From Cytobacillus oceanisediminis (GTDB lineage: Bacteria; Bacillota; Bacilli; Bacillales; Cytobacillaceae): DNA of 64,000 nucleotides. The notes beneath the pieces are model-generated. The model saw only the letters and a list, made by a program, of their open reading frames with translations. It was not told where the DNA came from and did no database searches. Every line of letters begins with the position of its first letter. Within the stretch, counting starts at the first letter, position 1. A program made the translations under genes and the position numbers. The stretch lies in NCBI RefSeq assembly GCF_004366035.1, contig NZ_SOEE01000002.1, positions 124,001 to 188,000 of the forward strand, written 5' to 3'. Positions 1-8,365 of this stretch are shown here, piece by piece.

Positions 1-209
1 GCTGCTCCATTGCTGTCTTTCGCGAATCCCATGGCAACCCCGATAGCAAAAATAAGTGCCAGGTTGGCGAAAATGGCATTGCCGGCATTAGCGATAAACG
101 GAATGCCCAATAAATCATCTTGTCCAAAGCGGAGCAGAAGACCTGCGGCAGGCAGGACGGCAATCGGAAGCATTAATGCTTTACCAATTCTTTGTAAGAA
201 TCCTAACAT
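1..209 (-). CDS. nagP: PTS N-acetylglucosamine/glucose EIIC component, N-terminal part (cut by window edge)
   Basis: Only the first ~70 residues are present; the gene runs off the left edge. The N-terminus ([20 protein letters not shown], then an AAGLLLRFG-like stretch and [13 protein letters not shown]) is characteristic of glucose-superfamily PTS EIIC permeases, which take up and phosphorylate sugar across the membrane. The ATG at 209 follows an AAGGAGAG site. The divergent neighbour is nagB and the shared region carries NagR-type operators, so the GlcNAc-specific member (NagP) is the best assignment. Substrate is inferred from context, because the specificity-bearing part is outside the window. 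Confidence 0.75.
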   Translation of the reverse strand, partial: MLGFLQRIGKALMLPIAVLPAAGLLLRFGQDDLLGIPFIANAGNAIFANLALIFAIGVAMGFAKDSNGA

Positions 210-240
210 ATAGATCTCTCCTTAATAAAAAATAATGAAT

Positions 241-384
241 AAGAAAGCGTTTTACTAAACTGTCGTAATCATACCAAAATATAAATATAGTTGTCTATAC
301 CATTTTAAAAGAAAAAATTCTAAATAGCAGGATTTTCGTTCTTATGTTAAGACTTTTCTAACAATGTAATTGGTATAGACAACT
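241..384. promoter_or_regulatory. Divergent nagP/nagB control region: two NagR (dre)-type operators and a cre-like site
   Basis: The 14-mer TGGTATAGACAACT occurs at 371-384 and, inverted, at 289-302. It matches the dre operator of the GntR-family repressor NagR (YvoA), which controls GlcNAc catabolism in bacilli and is released by GlcN-6-P. One copy sits before each divergent gene. At 241-256 the sequence AAGAAAGCGTTTTACT resembles a CcpA cre site and lies in the nagP leader. The dre copies are exact repeats; the cre call is weaker. Confidence 0.75.
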
Positions 385-496
385 ATACTTTAAGGTGATA
401 CGATATTTAATATAAATGGGTTTATTTAATTACTATATTTTGCATTTAAAAGTGCAAATATATTCTTATTCAGCTTTTTAAGCAAGGAGGAAACTC

Positions 497-1237
497 ATGA
501 TGGAGATTATTAAAGTAACCAGCTATGAAGAAATGAGTAAAACCGCAGCAGATTATATCATCAGAAAGGTCCGCCAGCATCGTGATGCAACACTGGGATT
601 GGCAACCGGAAGCACTCCTGTGGGAACCTATAAAAGGTTGATTGAAGATCACCGGTGCAATAAAACATCATATAAAAACGTGACAACTTTTAATCTGGAT
701 GAATACATCGGTCTTTCTGGGGAAAATCCGCAAAGCTACCGTTATTTTATGGATTCAGTATTGTTTAATCATCTGGACATACAGAAGGAAAATACTTTTG
801 TCCCCAATGGGACGCTTGAGGATTTAAGAGAAGAATGCCGTAATTACGAAAGTAAACTGAAAAACCATGGCGGCATTGATCTGCAAATTTTGGGTATCGG
901 CAATAATGGACATATTGGCTTTAATGAGCCTGGCACGCCTTTTTCATCTATAACTCACATTGTTGATTTAGCCGATTCAACGATTAAAGCCAATGCCAGA
1001 TTTTTTAATACAATTGAAGAGGTGCCGACACAAGCCATTACAATGGGAATTTCAACGATCATGCAGAGCAGGGAGATCCTTCTTCTCGCTTCAGGTGAAG
1101 CAAAAGCGGATGCCATTCAAAAGCTTCTTGGAAATGGTGTTAATGAACATTTCCCGGCATCCATCTTAAAAAATCATCCAAACGTGAAAGTGATTGCCGA
1201 TGAAGCGGCTCTTAGCGCATCAAAAGTCTCTGTATAA
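497..1237 (+). CDS. nagB: Glucosamine-6-phosphate deaminase
   Basis: Converts glucosamine-6-phosphate to fructose-6-phosphate and ammonia, the last step of amino-sugar catabolism in the cytoplasm. The 246 residues match the family size. Visible motifs are ATGSTPVGTYKRL near the N-terminus (phosphate loop), TFNLDEYIGL (catalytic Asp), GIGNNGHIGFNEPG (general acid/base region) and AITMGISTIM. The AGGAGG at 485-490 serves either of two adjacent ATGs (497 or 500). It is first gene of a tight operon with a SIS protein and a Spo0E-like protein. No nagA is next to it, which is unusual, since nagA often precedes nagB. Regulation is probably by NagR through the dre site at 371-384. Confidence 0.95.
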   Translation: MMEIIKVTSYEEMSKTAADYIIRKVRQHRDATLGLATGSTPVGTYKRLIEDHRCNKTSYKNVTTFNLDEYIGLSGENPQSYRYFMDSVLFNHLDIQKENTFVPNGTLEDLREECRNYESKLKNHGGIDLQILGIGNNGHIGFNEPGTPFSSITHIVDLADSTIKANARFFNTIEEVPTQAITMGISTIMQSREILLLASGEAKADAIQKLLGNGVNEHFPASILKNHPNVKVIADEAALSASKVSV

Positions 1238-1251
1238 ATGGGGTAGTAGCA

Positions 1252-1989
1252 ATGCTTGAGAAATATCTGAATGAAGTAAAAGAATTATTGACCCTTGTAG
1301 AAAAAGAAGAAGGTCAAAAAATGAAAAATGCCGCCCGTGCTTTGGCTGAGTGTATTCAAAACAATGGAATTGTCCATGTATTTGGATGCGGACACTCTCA
1401 TATGCTCGGAGAAGAGCTGTTTTACCGGGCAGGCGGGCTGGCCCCGATTAAGCCTATTTTTGTAGAGGATTTAATGCTTCATAAGGGTGCGGTCCGTTCC
1501 TCTTTAATGGAAAAACAAAATGATCTTGCGGGAAGCTTTATGGAAAATGCTGATATCCGGCCTGGTGATGTCGTCATTGCAGCATCAACATCAGGACGGA
1601 ATCCAGTCCCGATTGATGTAGCTGAAATATCAAAAGAGAGTGGAGCATTTGTTATTGGAATCACATCCCCGCGTTACGCGAATACTCAATCCTCCCGGCA
1701 CAAAAACGGAAAATACCTATATTCATCTGTGGATTTGACGATCGACAACCATATAGAACCAGGGGACGCATTGATGGAGCATTCGGCTTTGGGGATCCGG
1801 TTTGGGTCCGCCTCATCAATTATTGGCCTTGCGATTGTAAACAGCCTGATGGCGGAAGCTGTGGAAGTGATGATTGCAAACGGGTTCGAGCCGCCAATCT
1901 TTAAAAGCGGCAATGTAGACGGAGCAGAACAGCATAACCGCGAGCTGGTTAAAAAGTATAAATCCCGAATTCCGCTTCTGGAAGGATAA
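1252..1989 (+). CDS. SIS-domain protein (UPF0309-like phosphosugar-binding protein)
   Basis: A 245-residue protein with a sugar-isomerase (SIS) fold: a helical N-terminus, then IVHVFGCGHSHMLGEEL, and the phosphosugar-binding GDVVIAASTSGRNPVPIDVA segment around residue 105-125. SIS domains bind or isomerise phosphorylated sugars; this subfamily (UPF0309) has no firmly assigned reaction that I know. It starts 14 nt after nagB, so it is probably co-transcribed and handles an amino-sugar phosphate or acts as a sensor. Length and motifs are intact. Function beyond phosphosugar binding is inference. Confidence 0.8.
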   Translation: MLEKYLNEVKELLTLVEKEEGQKMKNAARALAECIQNNGIVHVFGCGHSHMLGEELFYRAGGLAPIKPIFVEDLMLHKGAVRSSLMEKQNDLAGSFMENADIRPGDVVIAASTSGRNPVPIDVAEISKESGAFVIGITSPRYANTQSSRHKNGKYLYSSVDLTIDNHIEPGDALMEHSALGIRFGSASSIIGLAIVNSLMAEAVEVMIANGFEPPIFKSGNVDGAEQHNRELVKKYKSRIPLLEG

Positions 1990-1992
1990 GAA

Positions 1993-2151
1993 ATGGAATT
2001 GATAAAGGCAATTGAACAGACCAGGCAAGCTATGATTGATTGCATTTATTCAAGGGGACTATCTGATGAAATGACCTTGAAATTAAGCAGGGAACTGGAT
2101 AAGTTAATTGTTGAATCGCAGCTAATGAAAAATGAGACAAGTTGCAAATAG
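1993..2151 (+). CDS. Spo0E-like sporulation regulatory phosphatase
   Basis: A 52-residue protein beginning MELIKAIEQTRQAMID and carrying SRELDKLIVESQ, the S-x-x-LD-x-LI signature of the Spo0E family of aspartyl-phosphate phosphatases, which dephosphorylate Spo0A~P and delay sporulation. The family fold is a short two-helix hairpin of about this length. The ATG lies 3 nt after the SIS stop codon, with AAGGATAAG as ribosome-binding site overlapping that gene's end, so translation is probably coupled. Membership in the nag operon would tie Spo0A activity to amino-sugar availability (inference). Confidence 0.8.
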   Translation: MELIKAIEQTRQAMIDCIYSRGLSDEMTLKLSRELDKLIVESQLMKNETSCK

Positions 2152-2270
2152 TTGCGAAGAAATTGCAAACAAATCCGCAAAATTAGCAAATAAACTGAGA
2201 AAACCTGCAAAAAAACACTGGGAACTGACAAACAAGCTCTGGAAAACTGCAAATATAACCGACTAAAACG
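2152..2270. other. Short A-rich intergenic segment with recurring GCAAA words
   Basis: From the end of the Spo0E-like gene to the terminator the + strand repeats GCAAA/TGCAAA at irregular 10-30 nt intervals (TTGCAAAT, TTGCAAAC, CCGCAAAA, TAGCAAAT, CTGCAAAA, CTGCAAAT). No ORF with a ribosome-binding site was found. It may be a degenerate tandem repeat or simply biased composition. Confidence 0.35.
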
Positions 2271-2306
2271 AAAAACCGCTCAGGCCTGAATACCTGAGCG
2301 GTTTTT
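2271..2306. terminator. Bidirectional intrinsic terminator between nag operon and bceB
   Basis: AAAAACCGCTCAGG pairs with CCTGAGCGGTTTTT around an 8-nt loop. The A run on one side and T run on the other let it terminate both the nagB operon (+) and bceB (-), whose genes converge here. Confidence 0.9.
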
Positions 2307-2311
2307 CTATT

Positions 2312-4252
2312 TTATAGTGCATCTTTTATCACTTTTTTCGAATAGATCACAGACAAAATTCCGAAAATCGAATAAAGCACTGTGTAAAGCACCATAACAA
2401 GGATCATCGGCATCCAAAGCTCGCTTCCGAAGAAGAACCAGCCGGATTGTACGGCAAAGTAGCTGTGCAGAAGGCCGACGATAAGCGGAATTCCAAAGTT
2501 GAAAGCCATTTTGGATTGAATTCCGCTCAGCAGGTCTCCCTGTGTAAAGCCAAGTTTCCGCAGGATTGTATAGTTTGGTTTTTCATCCTCACTCTGATCC
2601 ATTTGTTTGAAATATAGAATACAGCCTGAAGTGACCAAAAAGGTTAAACCGAGAAAACCGACAATAAACATGATCAGTCCTATGTTCATTTTTTGCCTTG
2701 TGCTCATCTCTTGCTGGGAATCGGCTCTGCCGCTGAATTCCATCTCTTTGAAGAGTGTATTGGCTTTTTCAATATCGCTTTCATTCTTTATATCCACTCC
2801 GATGAAAATCGAATCTTCATCCTGAATTTCAGGATTAAGGTCAGCTTTCAGCTCTTCATATACCTTCTCATCCACAATAGCAACCGGCAGCCCGCCTGAT
2901 GTAAAATAAAACGGGAGAACAAAATCTTTTTTTAACCCTAAATATTTTTGTTTAATCGTGTTTGTTTTTCCCATGAACTCGAGTTCTCCTGAGCCCTTGA
3001 GCGTCATGAATTTCTGAAGGGCATCATTATATCCTGTCAGCACGGTTTCTTTTGGAGAAAGTTTAATGCCAGCTATGGATGTTTCGCTTACAACCGGCAA
3101 GATCATGTTTGGTGAATCAAAATTCATTTCTTCCAGATTGACATCTAGAATGTCCTCCATATCAACATCCACATGCAATAACTCAATACTTTTTTCCATA
3201 TACTCTAATCCTTCTTTATGAAGTCTCCCTGTAAACTTCCCTGCATCTTCCTTATCAGTAAACGAAAAGTGGGAGGGGAGGCTATCCTGGGCTGATTTTT
3301 CCGCTGAGTAGTAAGAAATATAGCTTAAGGACAGCAGCCCAATCGCAAGAGCGGAGACAGTTGTAATAATCGTTAAAAGCAGTGCACTCGACTTCATGCG
3401 GAACATGATGGAGGACAATGAAAGCACTTCGTTAACATTCAGGTACCCATCTTTCCTTTTGCGGATCAGGCTGGCGATAAAGCTTACCGATCCTTTGTAG
3501 AAAAGATAGGTTCCGATGATAACGGAAGCCAGGATGACCACCATCGCAAGGAACAGCTCGTTCATGGATGTGAAATCCCCGCCAAATAAAAGGGAAGAGA
3601 TATAATAGCCGGTTATGATCAGGACTAAACCAAGCACGCCCAATATCATTTCCAGCATGGACAGCTTTTTGACTTTTCCTTCTGCAATTGAAACCACCCT
3701 GAATAAAGATAGAATGGTTTGCCTTTTGATAAAAACAAAGTTCATCAGCATAATGAAAATATAAATAACCGTAAAGACGATGACAGTCTGCAAAAGCGCC
3801 TCACTTGAAAGGTGCAATGATGCAATTCCTTCAACCCCTGTCAACTTAAAAAGGACCATCAGTATTAATTTCGAAACCGAAAAACCGATAAAGATTCCAA
3901 TGATCAAGGAACCAAAATACAGCATAAGATTTTCCAGGCTAAGAAGCCTGAAAATTTCATTTTTTGTCATTCCTATCAGCTGAAAAAGCCCGATTTCTTT
4001 GCTTCGTCTTTTGATAAAAATAGTGTTTGCGTACAGAAGAAAGATGGAAACAATCGCCACGAGCAGGATAGAGGCTGTTTTGATTGCTGCTGCACCTTTT
4101 ATCGATCCTTTTGCTTCAGACATCGATGGGTCATATTGAAGGGTGACAAAGGCGAAATAGAGCGCGACACTGAAAATGAGTGCGAACACATAGAGATAAT
4201 AATTTTTCAGATTCTTTTTCAGGCTGCGGAGGATGATGGTATTAATGCTCAT
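2312..4252 (-). CDS. bceB: BceB-type ABC transporter permease (antimicrobial peptide detoxification)
   Basis: FtsX-superfamily permease of Bce-type peptide transporters, which work with BceA to free lipid II-cycle intermediates from bacitracin-like peptides and also signal to BceS. The N-terminus [20 protein letters not shown] is typical. Membrane segments are visible near residues 20-40, 55-75, 105-130, 150-170, 200-250 and 285-310, then a ~200-residue extracellular loop (about 315-515) and three C-terminal segments, the usual BceB layout. The ATG at 4252 gives 646 residues, the BceB size, and overlaps the bceA stop by 11 nt; a GTG at 4261 is in frame but less likely. The actual peptide specificity cannot be read from sequence. 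Confidence 0.88.
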   Translation of the reverse strand: MSINTIILRSLKKNLKNYYLYVFALIFSVALYFAFVTLQYDPSMSEAKGSIKGAAAIKTASILLVAIVSIFLLYANTIFIKRRSKEIGLFQLIGMTKNEIFRLLSLENLMLYFGSLIIGIFIGFSVSKLILMVLFKLTGVEGIASLHLSSEALLQTVIVFTVIYIFIMLMNFVFIKRQTILSLFRVVSIAEGKVKKLSMLEMILGVLGLVLIITGYYISSLLFGGDFTSMNELFLAMVVILASVIIGTYLFYKGSVSFIASLIRKRKDGYLNVNEVLSLSSIMFRMKSSALLLTIITTVSALAIGLLSLSYISYYSAEKSAQDSLPSHFSFTDKEDAGKFTGRLHKEGLEYMEKSIELLHVDVDMEDILDVNLEEMNFDSPNMILPVVSETSIAGIKLSPKETVLTGYNDALQKFMTLKGSGELEFMGKTNTIKQKYLGLKKDFVLPFYFTSGGLPVAIVDEKVYEELKADLNPEIQDEDSIFIGVDIKNESDIEKANTLFKEMEFSGRADSQQEMSTRQKMNIGLIMFIVGFLGLTFLVTSGCILYFKQMDQSEDEKPNYTILRKLGFTQGDLLSGIQSKMAFNFGIPLIVGLLHSYFAVQSGWFFFGSELWMPMILVMVLYTVLYSIFGILSVIYSKKVIKDAL

Positions 4253-5003
4253 GCTGCACACCGCCCAAAACGCCTTGTGTTTTCATAATATCCTTGAAAA
4301 AAGACTGTCTTGATTGATCTCCCTTATTCAGCTGAGTATAGATCTGGCCATCCTTGATGAAAATAACCCGGCTGCAGAAGCTTGCCGCCACAGGATCATG
4401 GGTGACCATGATAATCGTTGCTTTCCTTTTCTGATTTAAATCACTTAACTTATTCAATAAGTCTGATGCTGATTTCGAATCCAGCGCACCTGTCGGCTCA
4501 TCCGCGAAAATGATGCTTGGTTCATGTATGAAAGCACGAGCTGCGGAAGTCCGCTGCTTTTGCCCGCCGGAAATTTCATTAGGGTATTTATCCTTTAACT
4601 CGAATATTCCGAGCTCACCCGCAACTGCTGCAAACTTTTCATCGGCTTCTTTTTTTGGTGTTTTGCTTACGGAAAGGGGGAGAAGGATATTTTCCTTCAC
4701 TGTCAATGTATCCAGGAGATTATATTCCTGAAAAATAAACCCGAGATGCTTTTTGCGGAACTGGGCGAGCTGCTTTTCCTTCAGTCTTGTCATTTCCTTT
4801 TCTTCAATCTTGATTTCTCCGCCGCTTACACTGTCAATAGACGAGAGTACATTGAGAAGAGTGGTCTTCCCTGAACCTGAAGCGCCCATAATGCTTACAA
4901 ATTCACCCGTTTCAATTTTCAGATCAATTCCTTTTAATACTTCTTGCCTATTAAATTTATTGCCGTAGCTTTTATGAATTTTTTTGGCTTCTAGTACAAA
5001 CAT
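4242..5003 (-). CDS. bceA: BceA-type ABC transporter ATP-binding protein
   Basis: A 253-residue ABC ATPase of the LolD/MacB/BceA type. It has Walker [10 protein letters not shown] at residues 40-48, a Q-loop in [12 protein letters not shown], the signature SGGQKQR, and Walker [14 protein letters not shown] followed by the H-loop in MVTHD. It energises the BceB permease at the cytoplasmic face. The ATG at 5003 follows AAAGGATGG. It overlaps bceB and is separated from bceRS by a 250-nt region holding its own promoter. Paralogous modules (Psd, Yxd) share this architecture, so bceA is used in the broad sense. Confidence 0.9.
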   Translation of the reverse strand: MFVLEAKKIHKSYGNKFNRQEVLKGIDLKIETGEFVSIMGASGSGKTTLLNVLSSIDSVSGGEIKIEEKEMTRLKEKQLAQFRKKHLGFIFQEYNLLDTLTVKENILLPLSVSKTPKKEADEKFAAVAGELGIFELKDKYPNEISGGQKQRTSAARAFIHEPSIIFADEPTGALDSKSASDLLNKLSDLNQKRKATIIMVTHDPVAASFCSRVIFIKDGQIYTQLNKGDQSRQSFFKDIMKTQGVLGGVQHEH

Positions 5004-5207
5004 GTGTAACCATCCTTTCTTTGATAGCTTTATCGCAGTCTAATGGGCAGTAAGACTCCCCCTTCAAGATTCAGAATGATTCCAAGGAGGATATGAGGTA
5101 GTCAAACTGTCCGTAAAGGCCCGACTGGTTCAACTGACAATCAGTGGGGAAAAGAAACCACCACTGATTGAAGTTTCACCTTATTATAGAAGTTTACGTT
5201 TATGTAA
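5004..5207 (-). promoter_or_regulatory. bceAB promoter, BceR-like operator and structured leader
   Basis: On the minus strand TTACA-TAAA-CGTAA (5207-5194) matches the Bce-type response-regulator site TNACA-N4-TGTAA with one mismatch. A perfect -10 TATAAT follows at 5188-5183. The operator is closer to the -10 than usual, overlapping the -35 spacer. Transcripts from here carry a ~170-nt leader with a hairpin whose arms (CAATCAGTGG at 5138-5147 and CCACTGATTG at 5161-5170) are perfectly complementary. Operator identity is inferred from consensus. Confidence 0.6.
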
Positions 5208-5228
5208 TTCCTTCGATTGAACGAACAA

Positions 5229-5261
5229 ACAGCAAAAGCATGTGACATTTTTGTCACATGC
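5229..5261 (-). terminator. Terminator of bceRS with the bceS stop codon inside the stem
   Basis: GCATGTGACA (5238-5247) and TGTCACATGC (5252-5261) form a perfect 10-bp stem with a 4-nt loop. On the minus strand it is followed by TTTTGCTGTTTG. The TGA stop of bceS (5256-5254) lies in the stem, so ribosomes reaching the stop would compete with hairpin formation. Confidence 0.65.
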
Positions 5262-6258
5262 CTGTTATGCTGACGAAATCATTGCGTGTAGGGAAGGTAA
5301 GTGTCACGATTGTGCCTTTGCCTAAACAAGACTCCACATGGATTTTTATTTTTAGCTGGTCTGCGGCTTTTTTGGCTAAATACAACCCCATGCCTGTTGC
5401 TGCGTTTTCATGGTGATTTGCAGTAGATGTGAACCCTTTCTCAAAGATTCGCGGCAAATCCCTCTGATCGATGCCTCTGCCAAAATCCTGGATCCTCAAG
5501 GATATTTTACCGTCAAGTTGGGAACTCGAAATCCAAATATCTGATTCCTCACTATACTTCACAGCATTGGTTAAAAGCTGGCGCATGATAAAACTGAACC
5601 ACTTTGCGTCGCTCAGAGCTTCTGTTTCTACCAATTCCATTTCAAAGCCAATGCCTTTTTGCATGCACCAGGACTGCAGAGATTTGATTTCACTGAATAG
5701 AATGTCTTCAAGATGAATCATTTCAATATACAAGTCATTTTCCATAAAAGGAATCCGCTTTTGATGTAGCTGCTGATCAAGAAGAAGGTGGATGCGCAAC
5801 CATTCATACGTCAGGGCAGATTTAAGAGTTTGTTCCCCAATCCGGTCTATCATGAGATGCATGGCAGTTAAGGGTGTTTTTACTTCATGAATCCAGGACA
5901 GCAGTTCATCCTTTTCCTGCTCGAGAAGTGTCCAGTTCCGGCTGAACTCCTGTTTAAACCGTTCAGTTTGGCTAACCAGGCCCGACTCAATTATTTTTTC
6001 AAAAGGGCTGTCAGACTCTGGTATGCTCGATATATCTAAATTATCTTCCCTCTCTGCTACTTCTCTGTAAAATCGTGTTTCTTTTTGATAACGGAGAAAG
6101 ATGAACCCTGTGAAAATAATTGCAGATAAAAAAGTGTAATATAGGAAGGGCTTAAGGGATATGGCTGAGTCGATATATACTACAAAGGCAGCAAGCACCT
6201 GAAGGAAAGCGTACAGCAGGATCCAGCTTAACCTTTCCCTGATATAATTCCTAAACAT
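5254..6258 (-). CDS. bceS: BceS-type intramembrane-sensing histidine kinase
   Basis: Starting at the ATG at 6258, which overlaps the bceR stop (ATGTTTAG), the protein is 334 residues, the BceS length. Two membrane helices near residues 10-30 and 37-57 are separated by only a few residues, the hallmark of intramembrane-sensing kinases that read the state of their ABC transporter. The phospho-acceptor is His124 in SWIHEVKTPL. The N box (QLLTNAVKYS) and G boxes (IQDFGRGID, GMGLYLAKK) of the ATPase domain are intact. A longer reading frame starting at 6336 exists but would overlap bceR by 86 nt. Confidence 0.9.
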   Translation of the reverse strand: MFRNYIRERLSWILLYAFLQVLAAFVVYIDSAISLKPFLYYTFLSAIIFTGFIFLRYQKETRFYREVAEREDNLDISSIPESDSPFEKIIESGLVSQTERFKQEFSRNWTLLEQEKDELLSWIHEVKTPLTAMHLMIDRIGEQTLKSALTYEWLRIHLLLDQQLHQKRIPFMENDLYIEMIHLEDILFSEIKSLQSWCMQKGIGFEMELVETEALSDAKWFSFIMRQLLTNAVKYSEESDIWISSSQLDGKISLRIQDFGRGIDQRDLPRIFEKGFTSTANHHENAATGMGLYLAKKAADQLKIKIHVESCLGKGTIVTLTFPTRNDFVSITGM

Positions 6259-6946
6259 GTGAGGCGTCCTCTTCAATTGCCATATATCCCTGGCCGACCT
6301 TTGTTTCGATTCTGGCGCCAAGCCCGATTTCATCAAGCTTCTTCCTTAGTCTATTAATATTGACCGTTAGAGTATTGTCACTAATGAATCGTTTATCATC
6401 CCATAGGCTATTAATGATATCATCCCTGCTGACAATTTGATTTTTTCTTTCAATCAGAAGCTTTAATATGTAAATTTCATTTTTCGTTAATTCTATGCAG
6501 CCGCTCTCATTAGTAACGGTATTCTTTTCGAAATCAACCGCCGCACCGCACCAGCTCTTGAAGTTATTCTGAATGGCACTATAGTTATAGACACGTCTGA
6601 GAATTGCCTGTATTTTGGCGATCAGGACTTCGAAGTGGAAGGGCTTTTGGACAAAATCGTCAGCCCCAAGCTGCATGGACATGACCATATCGGTTGGGTG
6701 ATCCCGGGATGACAGGAAAATAATCGGCACATTCGAATGTGAACGAATCATCCGGCACCAATGAAACCCGTCGAATTTCGGAAGCTGGATATCGATAATG
6801 ACCAAATCAGGCTGTATGCCGGCAAACTCCTTCATGACTCCACTGAAGTCCTGAATTCCATGGACTTCATAAGACCATTGGGAGAGCCGGTCTTTGATTT
6901 CTGTAAACAGGGAGGCATCATCCTCAATTAAAAGCACTTTAAACAA
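6251..6946 (-). CDS. bceR: BceR-type OmpR-family response regulator
   Basis: A 231-residue receiver plus winged-helix regulator. The receiver has the acidic pair EDD at 8-10, phospho-Asp52 in LVIIDIQLP and the conserved Lys in FVQKPF. The C-terminal OmpR/PhoB domain has ELTKNEIYILKLL and TVNINRLRKKLDEIG. It would activate bceAB when phosphorylated by BceS. The start is TTG at 6946 after GGTGA; the first in-frame ATG is too far inside. It is first gene of a two-gene unit with bceS, transcribed away from a TauE-type exporter gene. Confidence 0.9.
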   Translation of the reverse strand: MFKVLLIEDDASLFTEIKDRLSQWSYEVHGIQDFSGVMKEFAGIQPDLVIIDIQLPKFDGFHWCRMIRSHSNVPIIFLSSRDHPTDMVMSMQLGADDFVQKPFHFEVLIAKIQAILRRVYNYSAIQNNFKSWCGAAVDFEKNTVTNESGCIELTKNEIYILKLLIERKNQIVSRDDIINSLWDDKRFISDNTLTVNINRLRKKLDEIGLGARIETKVGQGYMAIEEDASHV

Positions 6947-7057
6947 TCAATTCACCACACTTTTGCATATTCCTTCCATTATTGTATAGGAAAAGCTCAA
7001 GGTGTGCCAGATTGTTTCCGCGCTGTGTTAAAATAGGGTAAAAAGCAGGTTTTGTGC

Positions 7058-7774
7058 ATGGAAATCTTTCTTTTCATCCTTATTATTTTAATTGCGTCCA
7101 TTTTACAGACAAGCACGGGCTTTGGTTTCTCAATCCTGGCCACACCGTTTTTGCTGCTTCTTTTTGAACCTAGGGAAGCCATTCAAATTAATCTAATTTT
7201 ATCTTTAATGATTTCAGCAGCATTATTTTCTAAAATCAAGAAGGATACAGACTTTGGTGTTTTGAAAAGGTTTACAATTGGAAGTGCAGCCGGGCTGCCG
7301 ATCGGTATAGCCATTTTTTTATTTTTGGACATTTCCTGGCTGAAGTTAGCTGTCAGTTTCATTATTTTGCTTTTAACGATGCTTTTGATGGCAAATTTCC
7401 GTGTGAAAGAAACAAGCCGCAGGGATTATTCAGTAGGCGGCTTGTCAGGAATAATGACATCCAGCATTGGCATGCCCGGCCCGCCGCTCCTGTTATATTT
7501 TTCAGGAACTGATACCCAAAAAGAGCGGCTTAGGGGAACTACTTTGGCTTTTTACTTGTTTATCTACTCGGCCAGTCTGGTATTTCAGATAGTCTTTGCT
7601 GGGACCAATAAGACGATTTGGCTTTCAAGCCTGTATGCTTTGCCGCTAGTGCTGCTGGGTCTATACCTGGGACATATTTTATTTGCTAAAATTAATCAGC
7701 TTTTTTTCAAGGTTTTTACATACATTATATTGATTTTCACAGGGCTTTACCTGCTGGCTGAGAGTTTGAGGTAG
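7058..7774 (+). CDS. TauE/SafE (DUF81) family membrane exporter
   Basis: About 238 residues, nearly all hydrophobic: helices near 1-20, 28-50, 65-85, 90-110, 125-150, 165-185, 190-210 and 215-235. The repeated motifs TSTGFGFSILATPFLLLLF and TSSIGMPGPPLLLYFSGTD are typical of the TauE/SafE family, which exports small organic sulfonates or sulfite-type anions. The ATG at 7058 is preferred (GCAGG 8 nt upstream); a TTG at 7052 is also in frame. It is alone, divergent from bceR, and the substrate is unknown. Confidence 0.75.
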   Translation: MEIFLFILIILIASILQTSTGFGFSILATPFLLLLFEPREAIQINLILSLMISAALFSKIKKDTDFGVLKRFTIGSAAGLPIGIAIFLFLDISWLKLAVSFIILLLTMLLMANFRVKETSRRDYSVGGLSGIMTSSIGMPGPPLLLYFSGTDTQKERLRGTTLAFYLFIYSASLVFQIVFAGTNKTIWLSSLYALPLVLLGLYLGHILFAKINQLFFKVFTYIILIFTGLYLLAESLR

Positions 7775-7849
7775 AAGCCGACATGAAAAATGCGGGGCTA
7801 ATAAAATTGGGCTGATTAGAATTAGCCAATCACGAAATGGGGACTGCTC

Positions 7850-8317
7850 TTGAATATAAAACTTATCTTTTGGGTCCTGTGCTTCCTGTTTTCATTCTTG
7901 GGTTTTTACCTGATAGAACACCTTTTTACGGTAAAGCCGCATGTGATTTCCGGCAATGGAAATTTAGGCATCCTCGTAATCCTTCTTTTTACACCTGTCT
8001 TTATTTCCAGTTGGGTCTATACTTTTAAGCTGGTAAATGCAAAGATTGTGAAAGATAGTAAAATGACTATAGGAATTTTAGTTTTTTCACTTGCCTGCTG
8101 TGTTTTGCTGATGATTGAAATGAACGATTATACAGGTGAGCTGATCACTGCTCTTGGAGGGACGCCGGATAACCCGGAATCAAGAATTTACCGTTTTGGC
8201 TGGTTCAATCAATACACAAATAGTCTTTACTTTAATGTTTATACCTTTTTTTTATCCCATATCATAACCGTAATTTTAGGCATCCTTTCAGCTATGAGGA
8301 GGAAAAAGATACATTAA
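7850..8317 (+). CDS. Small integral membrane protein, function unknown
   Basis: A 155-residue protein I do not recognise. It has four likely transmembrane helices (about 3-23, 38-62, 72-92 and 127-150) and a conserved-looking extracytoplasmic stretch DNPESRIYRFGWFNQYTN between helices 3 and 4. The C-terminus is basic (MRRKKIH). It starts with TTG at 7850 behind a GGGG site, and ends just before a strong terminator. It may be co-transcribed with the TauE-type gene 75 nt upstream, but nothing shows a shared function. Confidence 0.55.
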   Translation: MNIKLIFWVLCFLFSFLGFYLIEHLFTVKPHVISGNGNLGILVILLFTPVFISSWVYTFKLVNAKIVKDSKMTIGILVFSLACCVLLMIEMNDYTGELITALGGTPDNPESRIYRFGWFNQYTNSLYFNVYTFFLSHIITVILGILSAMRRKKIH

Positions 8318-8318
8318 A

Positions 8319-8352
8319 AAACTCGCCGCAGCGTGGCGAGTTTCTTTTTATT
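8319..8352. terminator. Bidirectional intrinsic terminator
   Basis: AAACTCGCC (8319-8327) pairs with GGCGAGTTT (8335-8343), followed by CTTTTTATTTT on the + strand and by an A run upstream that serves the minus strand. It separates the + membrane protein gene from the convergent neutral protease gene. Confidence 0.9.
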
Positions 8353-8365
8353 TTAAAGGGTAAAC

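Noticed and set aside
4510-4968. Plus-strand ORFs inside bceA
   Set aside because: Antisense shadows of the ABC ATPase gene, whose motifs are all intact on the minus strand.
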